From contig VFFE01007601.1 in NCBI GenBank assembly GCA_008921705.1, positions 1,415,974 to 1,479,973 on the forward strand: a DNA stretch of 64,000 nt, given 5' to 3'. Below are positions 12,401-26,200 of this stretch, one piece after another. The stretch is from Burhinus oedicnemus. Taxonomy: Eukaryota; Chordata; Aves; Charadriiformes; Burhinidae. The notes under the pieces are model-generated. The model searched no databases and was not told the origin of the DNA. It saw only the letters and a list, made by a program, of their open reading frames with translations. Each line of letters starts with the position of its first letter. Within the stretch, counting starts at the first letter, position 1. Made by a program: the position numbers and the translations under genes.

Positions 12401-15400
12401 GCAGCTGCCCTGCAAGGTATGTTCTTATGGCTGTATCCTCAAAGAGATCCAGCGCAGGGAAGACACAGAAACTCATCTGAATGTCTCAGCATGATTGGGC
12501 TAGAGTTGCCAGGGAAATAAAAAACCTGTAATGAAATCATTTGCACATTTTTCTTCTTCTTCACAGTAAAGGAGCACATCAAAGTTTGTAAATTACAGAG
12601 AAGGAAAAGACCAGTATGAAAATCACGAGGCACGAATTTATCACACAGGGGTCTGGAGAGTCAGATGTAGCTTCTAAAACATTAATGAATTTGCCCTTTC
12701 TTCATCACCTCTCTTACATTCACTTTTACCTCCTGTTCTCACATTTCAGATGCAACTTTGAGATTCCTTTCAGCACAACAGAAATGAAAGAGTGAAGTTG
12801 TGCCCCAGACAGAAGAGGCAGGAAAAACATGTTCTGCTCAAGGGCATTAAAATGGTTATCGGTGGGTGTCAGATTTCTTGGTTTTATAGTCATTATCATA
12901 CATTTGTACTGTAAGATCCTCTAAAATAATTGCCTAAAATCAAGGCCCATTGTAAAAGCATTTTAAAGTATGAAATAGGCCATAACACTTGAAGTATAAA
13001 TCCTCACAAAGCCAAACAGATAGAGGATGCAGGGGAAAGGAAAGTAGAGGGTTTTCCAAAACTTCAGTCCCAGAACTGGAAACAGAAATCCAGTTTCTGA
13101 AGTGCCAGTGCAATACACTACTCACTACTGGGAAAACCACAAGCAATTCACACAAGCAGGGAGTGCTACTGGTGGTAACAGTTTAAGTATATGAAAATTG
13201 ACATTTAAAGGGCAGTATTTTTCATAGTAGATAGTTTCTTGCCTACCATATGGGATACTGGAACATAACCATATTGAAAGTGTGTGAAAAGTTATGAGAA
13301 AGTAATATTGAGAAAATATCGATTTCGGGGTATCCAACATTTCCAGCCCTCTCCTCTCCTGCAAATAGAAAACGTTTCAGGTAGAAAAGTTTAATTCATG
13401 TCCGTTCACTTTATGTTTTCATCCTTTAGATATTATTTATTCTTCTTTTAATTTCAGTTTCTTCCCCCCTCCCAAAATATTTTTTATGCTACTACACTTG
13501 CACCATCCCTTAGATTATTCTACAGTAGCTCACAGGTTTTGTTACCGTTGCGATTTTGGTATGTTTTTTTCTTAGGAATTCCAATAACATTTTTTTAAGA
13601 TTTAACAGATCTTTTCTACTCCAGACATAGAAATTTCAGGTTGATACTATGTTGCACTTGCATAAGGTAAGTCATAATTGCTGTTAGCCCTGCAGCTGTT
13701 AGTAAGTTTAGGTCAGCGATGGGACTTTGACCTTTGGAAAAAGCCCAACTCAAAGTCAGCCTATATGGGCACAAGAGCATCTGCGTTTGTCCTGTATTAC
13801 TTTTAAAAACACTAAGCAAATATCTCACAGAGAAGTATGACCTGTGGCAACATAGTTTTTCTTCCTAACCATCAAGGACAAATATTTATGGGAACATTTT
13901 TTGGGTTCCATAGAAAGTAATAAATGCTCTTCAAATGTTTACTTGCAGTCCTGAAAGAGCTTTAATCAATAAGGATCTGAGCTCCTGCAATACCATGTTA
14001 TTTCTGATGCAAAACCAGGCAATGATGCCTTTGATATAAAGCATCATGGTTTTTTCCTTTGTCCATATTCTGCCCTTTGATTTTTACTTTCAGGTTACCT
14101 TACTCATCTCTCCCAGTTTCAGTAGTGTCAGCCATGACTTATGTCTTTAGGGACTTGGCATTCTCCAGCCTGTTTACTGATAAACCCACAAATATATATA
14201 CAAGTTCTCCATATGTCTCTGTGTGCTTAGAGTTATCAAATGTGATATGACTGGTACGCCTGGATGCCAGGTTATATACTAAATTGTTCTTAACAGAATT
14301 TCTGTATATCATATTTCATCCTCAAAGCGCATTCTTTGCTAGTTGCAGGTCTACTGGAGTAGGAAGGAAGCACCAAGGGTGCAGAAGCAAAAGGATTACT
14401 AAAGATATCCATCTTGGATTTAAAACTCAACACTAAGCATGTGAAAACCAGGGATGTGACACCAACAACTTAGTTCCCATTTCTCCTGACCTGTGTCTGA
14501 TTTTGTGTGTGCTATCTTCGGGCATAGCTTAAGTTGTAATTATTTGTCAAGTATAACTAGTTTTGAAAGGGAGCAGGTTAGGAAAAATACTGGTTATACA
14601 TGTGAAAATTTGGTACAGGTGTTGCTTTTATCAAATCTTTTTGTTAGGCTGAAGATTTCAATATGCATTTAATTTTTATGTATATATTTGTCTTTGACTG
14701 AAGTTATAACTAACTTGTAAAAATACGCAACTGCTGTGTTCTGCCCTGTGCAAACTGAGTTATAATTAAGCACATTCAGAGCCAGGTAACCTTGTGTTAA
14801 TGATCTGAATAGATGTTTGGTGGGACTGTTGAACCCAGCAAACAGGTGAATACTTGTGTTCTTTCAGCAAAGACTCTGTTTGTTGGGACAAGCAGCATGG
14901 ATGTACTTAGCCTGGGAGCTGCACAGATGCCTTTTCTTGTGAGGCACAGAGCAAACATTCAGAAGAGCTAGAGAACCTTCTTCTATGGCTTTACCTGGAC
15001 CCTAAGGAGGAGATGAAAGGTCCCTAAAAGCAGTTTCTGAACCAGAGCTCTTGTCCATTGCTAATTTCAGGAGGTGGGAAGTGATCTCCAGCAAGGACAA
15101 ATACAATCTGGCTCCTTATTTGTACTCTGTGACATGGACTTGGAGTGAAGTATTTCTCACCATCCGAAAACCTATAGAGTCTATTTCTGAACTTGAATCA
15201 ACAGTGAAAACTGGCTTAGGACTTGAGTGTCATGTACCCACACTCCTTGGAAATCCTCATGTGAGTCCTGCCAGGGTAAATTCAGTCCTGTGTCCTTAGG
15301 GAGACACACCCAAGCCTCAGTGCAGCTTACACAAAAACCCACTCCACCACTAAACAGAGCTTCACAAAATGCCCAGTAGTAGAAGGAAAAAACACACATT

Positions 15401-18400
15401 ACCTGTCACAGCACAGAAAAATGAAAGAGTATTGTCAGCTTCGATTTCACTGTGCCTTTGTTATGCAGAGAAGTACTGAGTCCATCCATTGCAAGAGAAC
15501 AAGGAGAGAGGTTATTGCATGCATAACCTTTGATAACAGAATACACATATAGTCCCTTATCCAGGACAAAAAAAAAAAAAAAAAAAGCTATTTTCCTCTG
15601 CCCACGTTGTTTCAGATAGGTTCTCGTTTTAGCATTCCTAAACATCAGGTCCTCCTACTGCAAGGAAACACAAGATGAGCTGGGAGGGAGACTACAAGAG
15701 GTGTATGGAAGGATGAGGATGGTATGTTAACATTCACTGGGATGGAAACACTTGCTCATACATTGTCTGGGATCTAGTCTCCACCGCAGAGGTGGTTACA
15801 CTTCTGTAATGGTGAAAAGGTCTATACTGTGCTTTGTTCAAGTAGAACATAAACATAGCAACTTCATCCTAATTTAAAATATTAATGGTTCATAAGTGAG
15901 AAAATCTCAAAAGGAATATTGGACTTATTCTTTTTCCTCTCTTTGCTCAATCATTATATTTTTCCCAGAAAGGAGCTGGACGGAGAGCTACTTTTTACCA
16001 AAGCAACTTCCTAGTGAGCAAAGAAGTTCTAAAGAATCTCACCACTTCAAAGAGGAACTTGCGAACCAGCATCTATTTATTTGAGGAAAAAAATTCCACA
16101 GAAAACTGTCCCTGTTTGATTAAAGGTTGTAAAAACCCCTGTCATCTGGGTATAATAACAAACAGACAAGCCTTCAAATCTACTTTAAAAATATTTCTAT
16201 TTAATTTACCCCTCCCAGAAGAAGGAGAGGAGGAAAACATGAGCAGACTAAGAAGAAAAGCGCCAGTTACAAGTTTTTTAACTGAGTATCGCCTAACCAA
16301 TTGTTAGGCAGGAATTTACTACAACTGACCTGTATTCATGAAGTACAATACAGCAGCCTTATCAGAAGATCTCCTCTTTCTAGCACGCACACATGGCAGC
16401 AGTAACTAGTCTGTAAGTGCTAGCCCTCTTCTTCACATGCACTCTCTCTCCCTAGCCTTATTCTCACTGCCTTCCTCATCTCCTGCCACATTTCAGCTTC
16501 ACATATAACTCTTGTTTTATCGAGGAGTAGCAAGGACTTGTCTGAACAAGTCTGTCAGACTCCCACATTCCAAAACTACTGATCCATAGGAAAAATAAAC
16601 ATCAAAACCAAGGCAGATGGAATTAGAGGCAGGGGCAGATCAAGAGGGCTCTATACCTACGTAGATCAGAAGCAGGATCCCTCAGGCTCACAGGCAGTTT
16701 TGCAGCTTGTGGTTTTCATTTGCTGAGGTACCTTTCAGCATTCAGAAGTTACTTCAGAGCCCAAGTCCTCCATCGAGCAAAGACTTCAAGACCACTTCAT
16801 GTGTTTCACACGTTTTTCAATCTGCCACTCTCACCAATATATGTCAAAACTTGACTTTATAAGTTCTTATAACAAGCATGAAAGGAAACATAAACGGCAG
16901 ACTCAAGCACACAGGGACAGTTTGTCTGCAAACAGACTTTTGTAACGTTAAAGGGAACAGAAGCTCTGGCTGCTCCCTTATTACACTCAGAAATGTGGTT
17001 GGTGTCCAAAATATTGCCCTAGAACAGGGGAAGAAAAACATACATGCCTAAAATTATGAGTATCTGACTCACCAACAAAATAGGAATGCAAACAGGGACC
17101 TCAGTTTTCCTGCTAGACCCAAGACCCGACTTTGTCAAGTGACAAATTATTCAAATACATGTGCAGATGCAAGGACAACTGCAAAGCTGATCTGCACGCA
17201 ACTAGAGTAAGATGAGCCTCAGTATTCCTTTTTCAGACGTTATCATATTTCCTTTGTGCAGCTGGTTTAGGAAGAAAGTCTGCTGAGTGAAGGTTATCCA
17301 AATTCAGTTCCTAGAACACTGTTCATAGAATAGGAGCCTATTTTTCTCCAAACAGCTCCGAGACCTGAATGTACGTTTAACAAAATATAGGTCAGAGCGG
17401 AGAATGTAAGTTTGAAATTTCTGCTTGATAATCACATTGGTGCCTTTGAAAATGTCAGTCCAAGTAATTCCTTACATTTAAGGAAAATAACGCGTTTCAT
17501 ATGAAGGCACAAACACCAAAGTTTTATTTTATTCCAGCTGCTTTCCAAAAAGAAAGGCTTTTCAAGTGGTGTCTTCCAAGAGCTTCAAAGTACTTAATGC
17601 AAATTCTGTGACTGCCAGTCGAAGTGCAGCACTCAAAGCCTCAAGGAGCCCATCAACAGCAGGGCTTCAGGAAACTTTTTCAACACTGAGGTCAGAAGCA
17701 AAGTGCTCTAGAGATGGGAAAACAATCATTTATGCAACCTACGAGTCTTGTTGCAGTTTACAGTACTGGAAGAGGAAGGCTGGGACTGCTGCTTATTCCA
17801 AGCGCTGGACTGTCATTGGATATTTAAACTGACAGTGAAAACACTAAACGTTGATGGAATAGACCACCAGATGAACAGTGTAATTTGTCCATGATATACT
17901 CAGTCATACATGTACATGCATTCATATGCGATGTGCCTAAACTAGTAAACCTGTATTGAGGTGAACTCATAGACACAGAGTGACTACCAAATTAATGACT
18001 ATACTATTTGCTTCACAGCAAATGATTCACACCAGAGGAAAAAACCCAAAAGGATAAAATAAAAAAAAACTAACACAACCTAATTTTTGTAGCAGAATAG
18101 CATTTCAAAAAGTACCAAAAGGGGTTAGGGGAGGGAAGCAGGGCAGGAAATAAAATTAAGAAACTCAAAATTAATACAGAAAAAAAATTAAAACATGATT
18201 TTAACTCATTCCTTGTGATTTATTGAGCTGTGGATCATGACTTTCAAACATTTGCAATGATAAAGAGCAACCTAGATTTCTCCAGTATTTTTTTCTATGT
18301 AAACTATCAATGGTTCAATACCCCCTACAAGTATCTATTTCTGTCCTAAAATCTGCCACACTCCTGACCTTTCTAACCTCTTGTGTCAAACTTTCTTATG

Positions 18401-21400
18401 GCTGTATATACATCAAATAAATATATGACTTATTTATTCAATCAGACAAGCTCTAAAGTACAATACAGTAAGAACAAGTAAAGTTCAGTTTTTCTCTTTT
18501 GGGGAGTTTTCAACATTACATCACAGTAGGTAACATTTGGAGAGGAAAATTCTGAATTTCAAATTCTGAAGAACTGACAGCTGATAGAGGTAACCTCAAA
18601 CACTTTAAGTCACAAAGCTACAGAAATATTGTTTAAAAGTAACCTCTGGAGTCCAGCCTCCCACTTCATATGAGACTTCCTGAAAACCTGCATGAATGGA
18701 TATAACACAACTTTTCTTCATAAACTGTCCAACAACTGCAGGAAATCACCAGGATATGAAACCGGAATTTTTCAGAGTTTCTCATCAGAGTTTCTTTTCA
18801 GAGTCCAATGCCCCAATCTTGTCAGTAGTTTAGATTCTCTGAAGATGACCCAAGGTAAAATCTAATTTTGACATCCTTAATCAAAAAAACCCCTTTTGCT
18901 TCCCCAAATAAAAATGTCCACATTTCCATGAATAAAATTTTCCATAACAAGTCTGTTCACAAACTGTCTGCAGACTCATACTCAGATGACCCATCTGACC
19001 AGTAATGGTAACTGACATTCACATTTGAGATGTGCCTATTCTATTTGTAGAAACTTTTTTGAGAAAGAGAATCAAAATTAAATGAAGTACATAGACATTC
19101 AAACTAGAAGTGGATTAGTAATTTGCACACCTATATATGAAAATTATTTACCCACTTGTATTCTGTATCATCACTATCTCCTATTTAAAACAAACAAAGG
19201 TGTCTATTATCTTCATTAACCAAACTGTTTTGAATTAATATGAGTTTCTAAAGCCATAAACTATTGTATCTGCACCAGGCTGGAGCTTGCACTGAAACTG
19301 CCCTGACAGTATCATATTATTTCCTGATAACAATAATGCCAATGAAAATCTCTGCTAGCTTGTGCCTCACCGTCACATGCTCATAGTTGTAACTCTTTAA
19401 AAAGTTGTCATAGTCCAGTCTAGGAGCAAGGAGCAATTTATGGTAGAGACAACAGCTAAGATTAAGGACAAAAGTGGATGTTGAGGAATACAAAACATTA
19501 TACTCCATACTTCGGAAAAGACAAGGCTTCTAGGAAGTAAAGGATGTAAAATCAGAGTTGCACATGTCATTTGGAACAACTTGTAATTATGCAAAAAAAA
19601 TTTAAAAAAATGGAGGAACAGAAAGATAGTAGAGAGATACTTGAGGGGCTCTCAGGTTCTCGTTTTCAAATAGGAAACACACGCTATTATGAAACAGCAA
19701 ACACACTGGCCAGATTCATCACCGTGTTATTCCATCTCTTTGCCGATGTAAACATCAGTAAGACCAGAACAGTAGCTGGGGGAATTGCACACCCTCAATT
19801 TTCTCCTTTCTGCTGGATGACTGCGTAACACTCTGTTCCCAGCTACTAAATTATTTAGAACATCATCTGCAAACACCTGGAAACATATTTCTTGCTTCAG
19901 TTCAGTCACTTGCATTTTATCCCCTCTCTTTAATTTACTGGCAAAGGAAATAATAAAAGCTGTCATTCTAAATGACTCCTTCAGATCATTTGAAATGACT
20001 TCAGTAATGTGTTACCTCAAAGCTATTTTTTAAAATAATCATTTCTATCTATCCTGTACATTACAGCATGTAACAAAAAACTGTGAAGCTGGAAGTGTGT
20101 TTAGAGGCTGCACTTCCTAAATAGTTAATGGCATTTTGTTATGGTTAATGGAGGAAAACTCAGGGGAACCATAATGGCCAATATATCTGTGGTATGCCTT
20201 TGTGAACTGGCATATATACTGCAGGAAAAAATTATGGTAACGTTACTCTCTTTAAAGGGGAAATTGTCTCTAGGGCACAGCAGTCGATAACAGAGAAAAA
20301 AGAGAGATGCCAGAGGACCCCCAGTGAAACATCAACACTGGGCTGAGGCCCTTGTGTCCAGATCCATGAGCCTTTCCTCTCCAAGCTTAAAAGACTAAAC
20401 CAGACACAGCTCAATGAACATGCAAGAGACAGGTTGTCCATGGGATGGGCTAAAGAGACACGTGTCCCAGCTCTCAGGCTTTGTGTTCTGCACTAAAAAC
20501 CCATTTTGAATGGGCTACACAGTCCAGAAGTGAGGAGTCCTGAGGCAACAGATGGTCATTTGCCTTGATGAGCATGGCACTGGGTTTTGGGGAGAGGTCC
20601 TTCCGCCCTGTCTGTTAGTGCTTCCTGCCTGGGGCTGCATCCTCACAGCTCTTCCAGCCAAAGCGGCCACTTGAGAATCCCTGCATCCACTTTGGACACA
20701 CTCAACTGAGTTTCTGAAAGGCCCAAAGGTTTTGCTAGCCCAGTTGATTCTCCTGAAGTGGGACAGGGACCACTTTGCCAAGCTCCCTCCACTGGCAGCA
20801 TGGTGGAAATGGTGAGCCAGCAACTGCCAGCTGATGGGCAAGAGACAGAGACGCTCGTGTTTCAGACAGTACAGCCAAAATCAACAAAGGATGTCCACCC
20901 ACAGCATGCAATTTCTCTGAATTGTGCATCAGCCACATTTGACAACAGCTGCACGTTTTCAAAAGTGTCTTTAATCAGCAAGCCTCTGCGCTATCAGTTG
21001 TTCTGGAGCACCACCTAAATTTTGGTTACAGGTTGGCTACTGCTTTAGGTGTTGGAAAGACAGGGAAATCTCATTCTGCTCACTGGAAAGTGCAGAGAGT
21101 GAGCATTTGCAAAGCTGGCAGCAAATTAAAAGTTGTATGTTGGTTAGCAACACAATGCTTCTTGTGTGTACACCCCTCTCTGCACTGTCATTTGCCAAAA
21201 GACAGCATCTCTACCATGGCCATCTGTACGTCTAGAGAGTGAGGAGGGGGGACAAAGGCAAGAGCGCATCCATGCTAAGAGAGACAGAAACACTTGCCCA
21301 GTTCTTCGGTCACATTGGCATGCACAGAGCTTTGGTACCTCAGTTTCCTATTTGACAGCTTTCAAGCTCCTTTCTGAGACTGCTGAGGAGTATCCCTGTG

Positions 21401-23059
21401 ACAAGCACTGAGTTTCAGCCCAGGGCGCATTGAAAGGAAGATAAAAAGACATCTCTGGCCAGAACTGTCAAAACAGTGGCCCAGTTTGTCAAACCTGCCA
21501 GCCTAATGTAGCCTTTCAAAATCCACATACTCTGACCCACATACGGAAACAGCCTGAATTCAGAGTTATCCATCACTTAGAAACCATAACAAAGTTAGTG
21601 AGAGATAAGGAGATGAATAAATGATGGTTGAATGCTTGGAAGCTTAGATACCTACTTAAAAACCTGAATTTAAACCAAATATTTTTGAAAATATTGGCTT
21701 ATGTTGACATAGTAATAAACAGTGCTCCGAATTCTTTTGACTTTCAACAAATAGCTTACAACCACAGCATCGCCTTCAAGGCCTCTCTGTTCTTACCCTG
21801 GGATAGTAACATGGATCTCGGGCAGAAGAGGATACCATTGCTCTTCCAAGCTCACAATAGAAGTTTATACTGTGGCAGAGACCTGCAAAGAATACAGCAG
21901 TTTTTGCATCAAATCGAAAGCTCTCCAACCAGCCCTCTATTGCTTTTCCCTTATTCCCACACCATGCACTCTCAGTGGCTTACCTTGAGCCAGCTCTGGC
22001 ACAGGTCTGATCACACGGTGCATCAATTCCATTTATTAAAACAGCAGAAAATTACCTTGGCAAAAAGTGAAACCTTTAGTTGGGTTAGCGAGGCGAATTG
22101 GCTCTCCATGCAAACAGGTAAGTGCCAGAGCCGAGGGGGAGGGAAAGGGATCTCTCTCTTCGGTGTCAGCAAGCTGTGACCAGCTCGGTTCTCTCCTGGA
22201 TCCACGTCCTGAACCTCACTGCAGGTGCTGTAAAAACAAATAGCCCATCTTGCCTCTGAAGATATCGATGCTGACAAGGAAGACAGGAGAGGGATTAGGA
22301 AAAACAGTATTTACAGGAAAGTAATTTACCTGGTATCACACAACCATTCGATGATAGAGCTGTCTACCGAGAACCCTCACACAACAGCATCTGAGCAAAA
22401 CTATTATCCTTGCCCTCAAATTTGTTTCAATTTTTTTTTGGAGAATATTATTTTTGCTGTACTCATCCACCTTTTCTATTTAAAATAGGTTCTTCTTGAT
22501 CAGCTGTATTATGGTCAATATACATCAGCTACATCATAAATCACACATCCCAACCTGCCAAAGGCTAGATGTAAGAAAACACATGCAATGAAAACTCCAA
22601 ATGAAACATGGAAAAATAAAAGTCATGCAGAAACATAAAGGCATTTCCTTTGGTGTGGAAACCCTGCCACCTTATTTTTAAATTCACAGTGGAAATAGTT
22701 TTCAGCAGTCAAAGCGAGGGAGACTGGATCTATGTGGAATGGAAGTAAATCCGTCCCACAGAAGCGAACGTGATATTCTTCAAAACAGAGAAAATTTGAA
22801 AGGCATGCCAGAAACCCCCACATGAAGTTGACCTCAATGAACATTTGCAGCTATTTCTCCTGTGAAAAAGCTCCAGAGAATTGAACGCAGATGTTTTCCG
22901 ACAGCTAAACTTTTGAAACTATCCAGTAATAATTTTCTAACTACAGGAGAATAAACTAAGCATATTCCTGGCCCACCTAAGAAAAAAAACGTTGCAAGGC
23001 TCAAACTTTATAAATCTGTAGCACTGGTGAAAAGAATTATTTTGCCTTTGGGCTACTAA
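9441..23059. other. Unique non-coding DNA, no gene seen
   Basis: No coding exon or RNA gene can be supported here. Open frames reach 183 codons (21628-22179 plus), but that one lacks an ATG at its start and shows no domain. A 19-base A run lies at 15568-15586. A possible weak repeat relic with 'ccgatgtaaacatcag' text lies near 19705-19800. The rest appears to be ordinary AT-rich avian intergenic or intronic DNA. Confidence 0.6.
15568..15586. repeat. Poly-A run (19 A)
   Basis: This is an uninterrupted homopolymer of 19 A. No LINE or processed gene copy is visible to its left, so it is not evidently a retroposon tail. Confidence 0.9.
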
Positions 23060-23225
23060 TGAACGGCTGGGTTTACCAGCATTCAAAAGAGTATTAGACA
23101 TTTATAGGGCTAACGAGAGCATTCATGGTTATGTAAGAAGGGATAAATAAAATTAAGGCTATAAGCCTTCATCCTTCAGGGCTGGGGAAAAAAGAAATTT
23201 CTTCGGTAGCAAACTATTCTATGAA
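23060..23225 (+). mobile_element. Ancient CR1 3'-UTR fragment, plus strand
   Basis: The text 'attagacatttatagggct', 'aacgagagcattcatggtta', 'gaagggataaataa' and 'ataagccttcatccttcagg' follows, in order, the 3'-untranslated region of old archosaur and turtle CR1 elements (the 'ggacatttatatgg ... cttcagggcataagcc' region). No coding part of the element is recognisable upstream, and the terminal portion after about 23225 fades. It lies in the opposite orientation to the other three CR1 pieces. Identification rests on recall of the family consensus; the edges are approximate. Confidence 0.55.
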
Positions 23226-26200
23226 GACCTGAGGTAAAAACTTGACCTTGTTAAAGTTACTTAGAATTCTTCCAAAGTAGCTATGATTTTACCCCAACCT
23301 TGCTTAATTATGCAGCTTCCCCTGACTTCATTAGGTTATTCATCATCTGCAGAGCTGCTTACTCTTTCTCGCAGCACCTGAAAAAACCCAGTATATTTAC
23401 AGATAAGCAGCCAGTTAGAATTCTGGTATGAACTGAAATGACAATTGCTGTATTCCTTTTATGTTCATTTTAAAGAACTGAAATTAAATATTAGATCTGA
23501 TTAAGAACTGACAGGCTGCTAGTTTGGCTGGCTCTAGGACTATTAAATTTCTTGGTATGAGATGAGAGCATGGTACAGTCCATTCCCTATCATAGTGCAT
23601 CATCCTGCTCCTAGGGAGCAGCAATAGGTAGGTGTTGATTTATTCAAGGAGAAACTCTGCTCCAGTTCCACCCTGAATTCCTTTGCATTACCATCAGAGC
23701 AGGATCCCCGAAAGTCCCCAGCGGTGCCTGATGTGTGTCGTTAGTCCTGACTGGCATCTTGCAAGTACGGTTCTCCCAACTGCACTCTCTTTGCCATCTG
23801 TCAGCTGTTCCCCAGGGAGCAGACAAGTACGAAAGCCCGCTACCTCCTCCTCTGTTTTCCTTTGGTTTTCTACCTTCTTGTCCCTCTCACAGACATACAC
23901 ACACCTCCCTGATGTTTCTCCCCCAGCAATTCTGCCTCCAGCCAGCTGCTTTACTTCCTCTACCGATGTGGCAGGCGGACAGTAAGATGACAGGGCTTAC
24001 ACAGGGTGGATATCTCATAAAAGCCTCTCTCTTTCAGCTGGCAGTTCTGCAGGGTAGACCCATGCAGGTCCTTTGTAGCTGTAATGCAGAGCCAGATGCT
24101 GAAGTTTCCCTGCTTCTCTTGGTACTGCATCTAGTTGTTTATCACATGACATACCCAGCAGCCTCCATAATTCATCGTGATTATTCACTGCATTGTGATA
24201 GGATTTAGGATTACTCTTTTGATGTTCGTCAGTATGAGCCAGGATTACATTACTCCTCTCATGCCATGAAGCATGACTCCAACGGCGCATTTAAGCAGTG
24301 GGAGGCATTGCTTTGCTGGTGCTGCTGGTGGCAGCATCGCCTCCATTTAGCCACGCACCCTTTGATGCCTAGTGCAATGGGGTATTCTCCCTAATAAAGC
24401 ACTTACTAAAATAACCAAATACCAGAGAACTAAAGTGAGGCATTAAATTAAAACCATTTTTATTTCTTCCCTCACATGCTTAAACCCTCGGTTCCTCCCA
24501 TAGGCATAGAAAGAGAGAGAAATCCAGTTGACAGGTAAGACATTTAACACAGAGCAAGTGCTGAGACAGGAAATTGTGCACCCACTGCTTGTGTTCTACA
24601 TAAAAGAAAGAAAAGTTGGAAAACTTGTAAGCATGGTGAAATACCTATAAACCTTACAGAGCAGGAGTCCTAAGACTAGTCAGTCTTCTACTAATTACCA
24701 TCCTCCAAGAATTTTGCATAAATTGTTAAGGGGTAATTCTCAAGAGACCATTAAAGAAATAGGTGTTCGTTACCCTTGATTTTCAAAGGAATTTCAGAGT
24801 AAAATCCCCTCTGGCTCCTTTGAAAATCTGGGCTCAGTGTTAGTGAGCCTTATTTTCTGATCAGCTTTTTACCCAGCTCCCTAAAGACCTTCAGTATCTG
24901 TGGATGAGTTGTACAGTGTTGCTTTTCGAATCCAACCGTGACCATTAACAAAGAAAAAAAAACCCCTACAACAAACAAGTTACTCCAACTTAATTTCTGC
25001 AGAAAGTTGAATGAAACCATTCATTTCCTTTCAGGCTGTTCATCTTGAGATTCAGATCTTTTAACAAATGAACCTGTCTTTGTATCTCCTCATGCCTTTG
25101 TGCTGCGTACATTGAAGCTATCCTATATGTATATTGCTAAATACTCTTCAGACGTACACAATACAGATACACAGGGCAAAGTGATCTGCCAGCCAGTCAG
25201 AGAGATATCTTCACAGTTGGCCAAGACAGATCCAACAGCAATACAAGGCCAGATTTATGGACAAAATATAAATAATTCCTTGAATGGGGAAGATAACTGC
25301 TCTAGCTAACTCATGAATCAGTTCACACTCATTTCCAGCAGTACGAAGCAGTGTCTGTTCTCTCAACTCTACTGTACAGGAACTAGAAAAGCAAAGAATC
25401 GGCACAAAAACTTTTTCCCTAAATAAGGCACGATTGACACTGTAGGGAGTAAACCTTTCTCACGAAACTCTCATAGGCAGAAATGTTTAAAGACTTTTAT
25501 CATTATTCCCTATGCCTTAGAATGGATATGAGGTTACATAGTTAAACCAGCATTCAGTTTTGAATCTCCTATTTTTCATACTCAGAGATGTTAGACCTTT
25601 GCCCACTTATGCCAGGAAACATGGCTGTCAGCCAAAGCTCATCTGCGCTGTCAAGCAGGTTTTACAAAAATGGCTATCAAACGTAAATAATCCTGCTGTA
25701 AGAGCTGGGTGGCAGGCTCCCAAGAGCATGTAGTGAATCACAGCTCTGCTCCTCCTTCTTCGATAGCCCCAATTCCTTTGCAAGTCTCCCAGTTGTTTAA
25801 AAGGACCTCCATTGGATAGAATTAAACACAGACTTCTTTTTGACTTCAGACAGGGAAACATTTCAGTTCTTCACCTTGTTTTGTACACAGTGCACGAATT
25901 TCTAAAGACATGGCAGTGACCTACCACTGGCCTGTGCCTTCACTTCAAATTAGGTTTAACAAAAGGAAAGGAAAGACTAACAACCCCATGTACATTTTTA
26001 CTGTCTTGTTGTCCGAAAGTATAGTGTCTTCTTTGACCAGTCTGGAACTCCTGCACTTTTATCTCCACTTACTTCATCTTCCCGTGTCATCTGGGACAAG
26101 GAAAGAAACCAGAAAGGCAATAATGAAAGAGACTTATGTTCCCCCACCTCTCTTTTTTTAACATCAATAGGAGTAAGACTGATTCCTATAGGTAGGTAGA

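Noticed and set aside
21628..22179. Open frame of 183 codons on the plus strand, the longest in the window
   Set aside because: It opens at TTG rather than ATG, has no recognisable domain or splice context, and a frame of about this length is only mildly unexpected among the thousands of chance frames in 64 kb. I would keep it only if conserved across birds.
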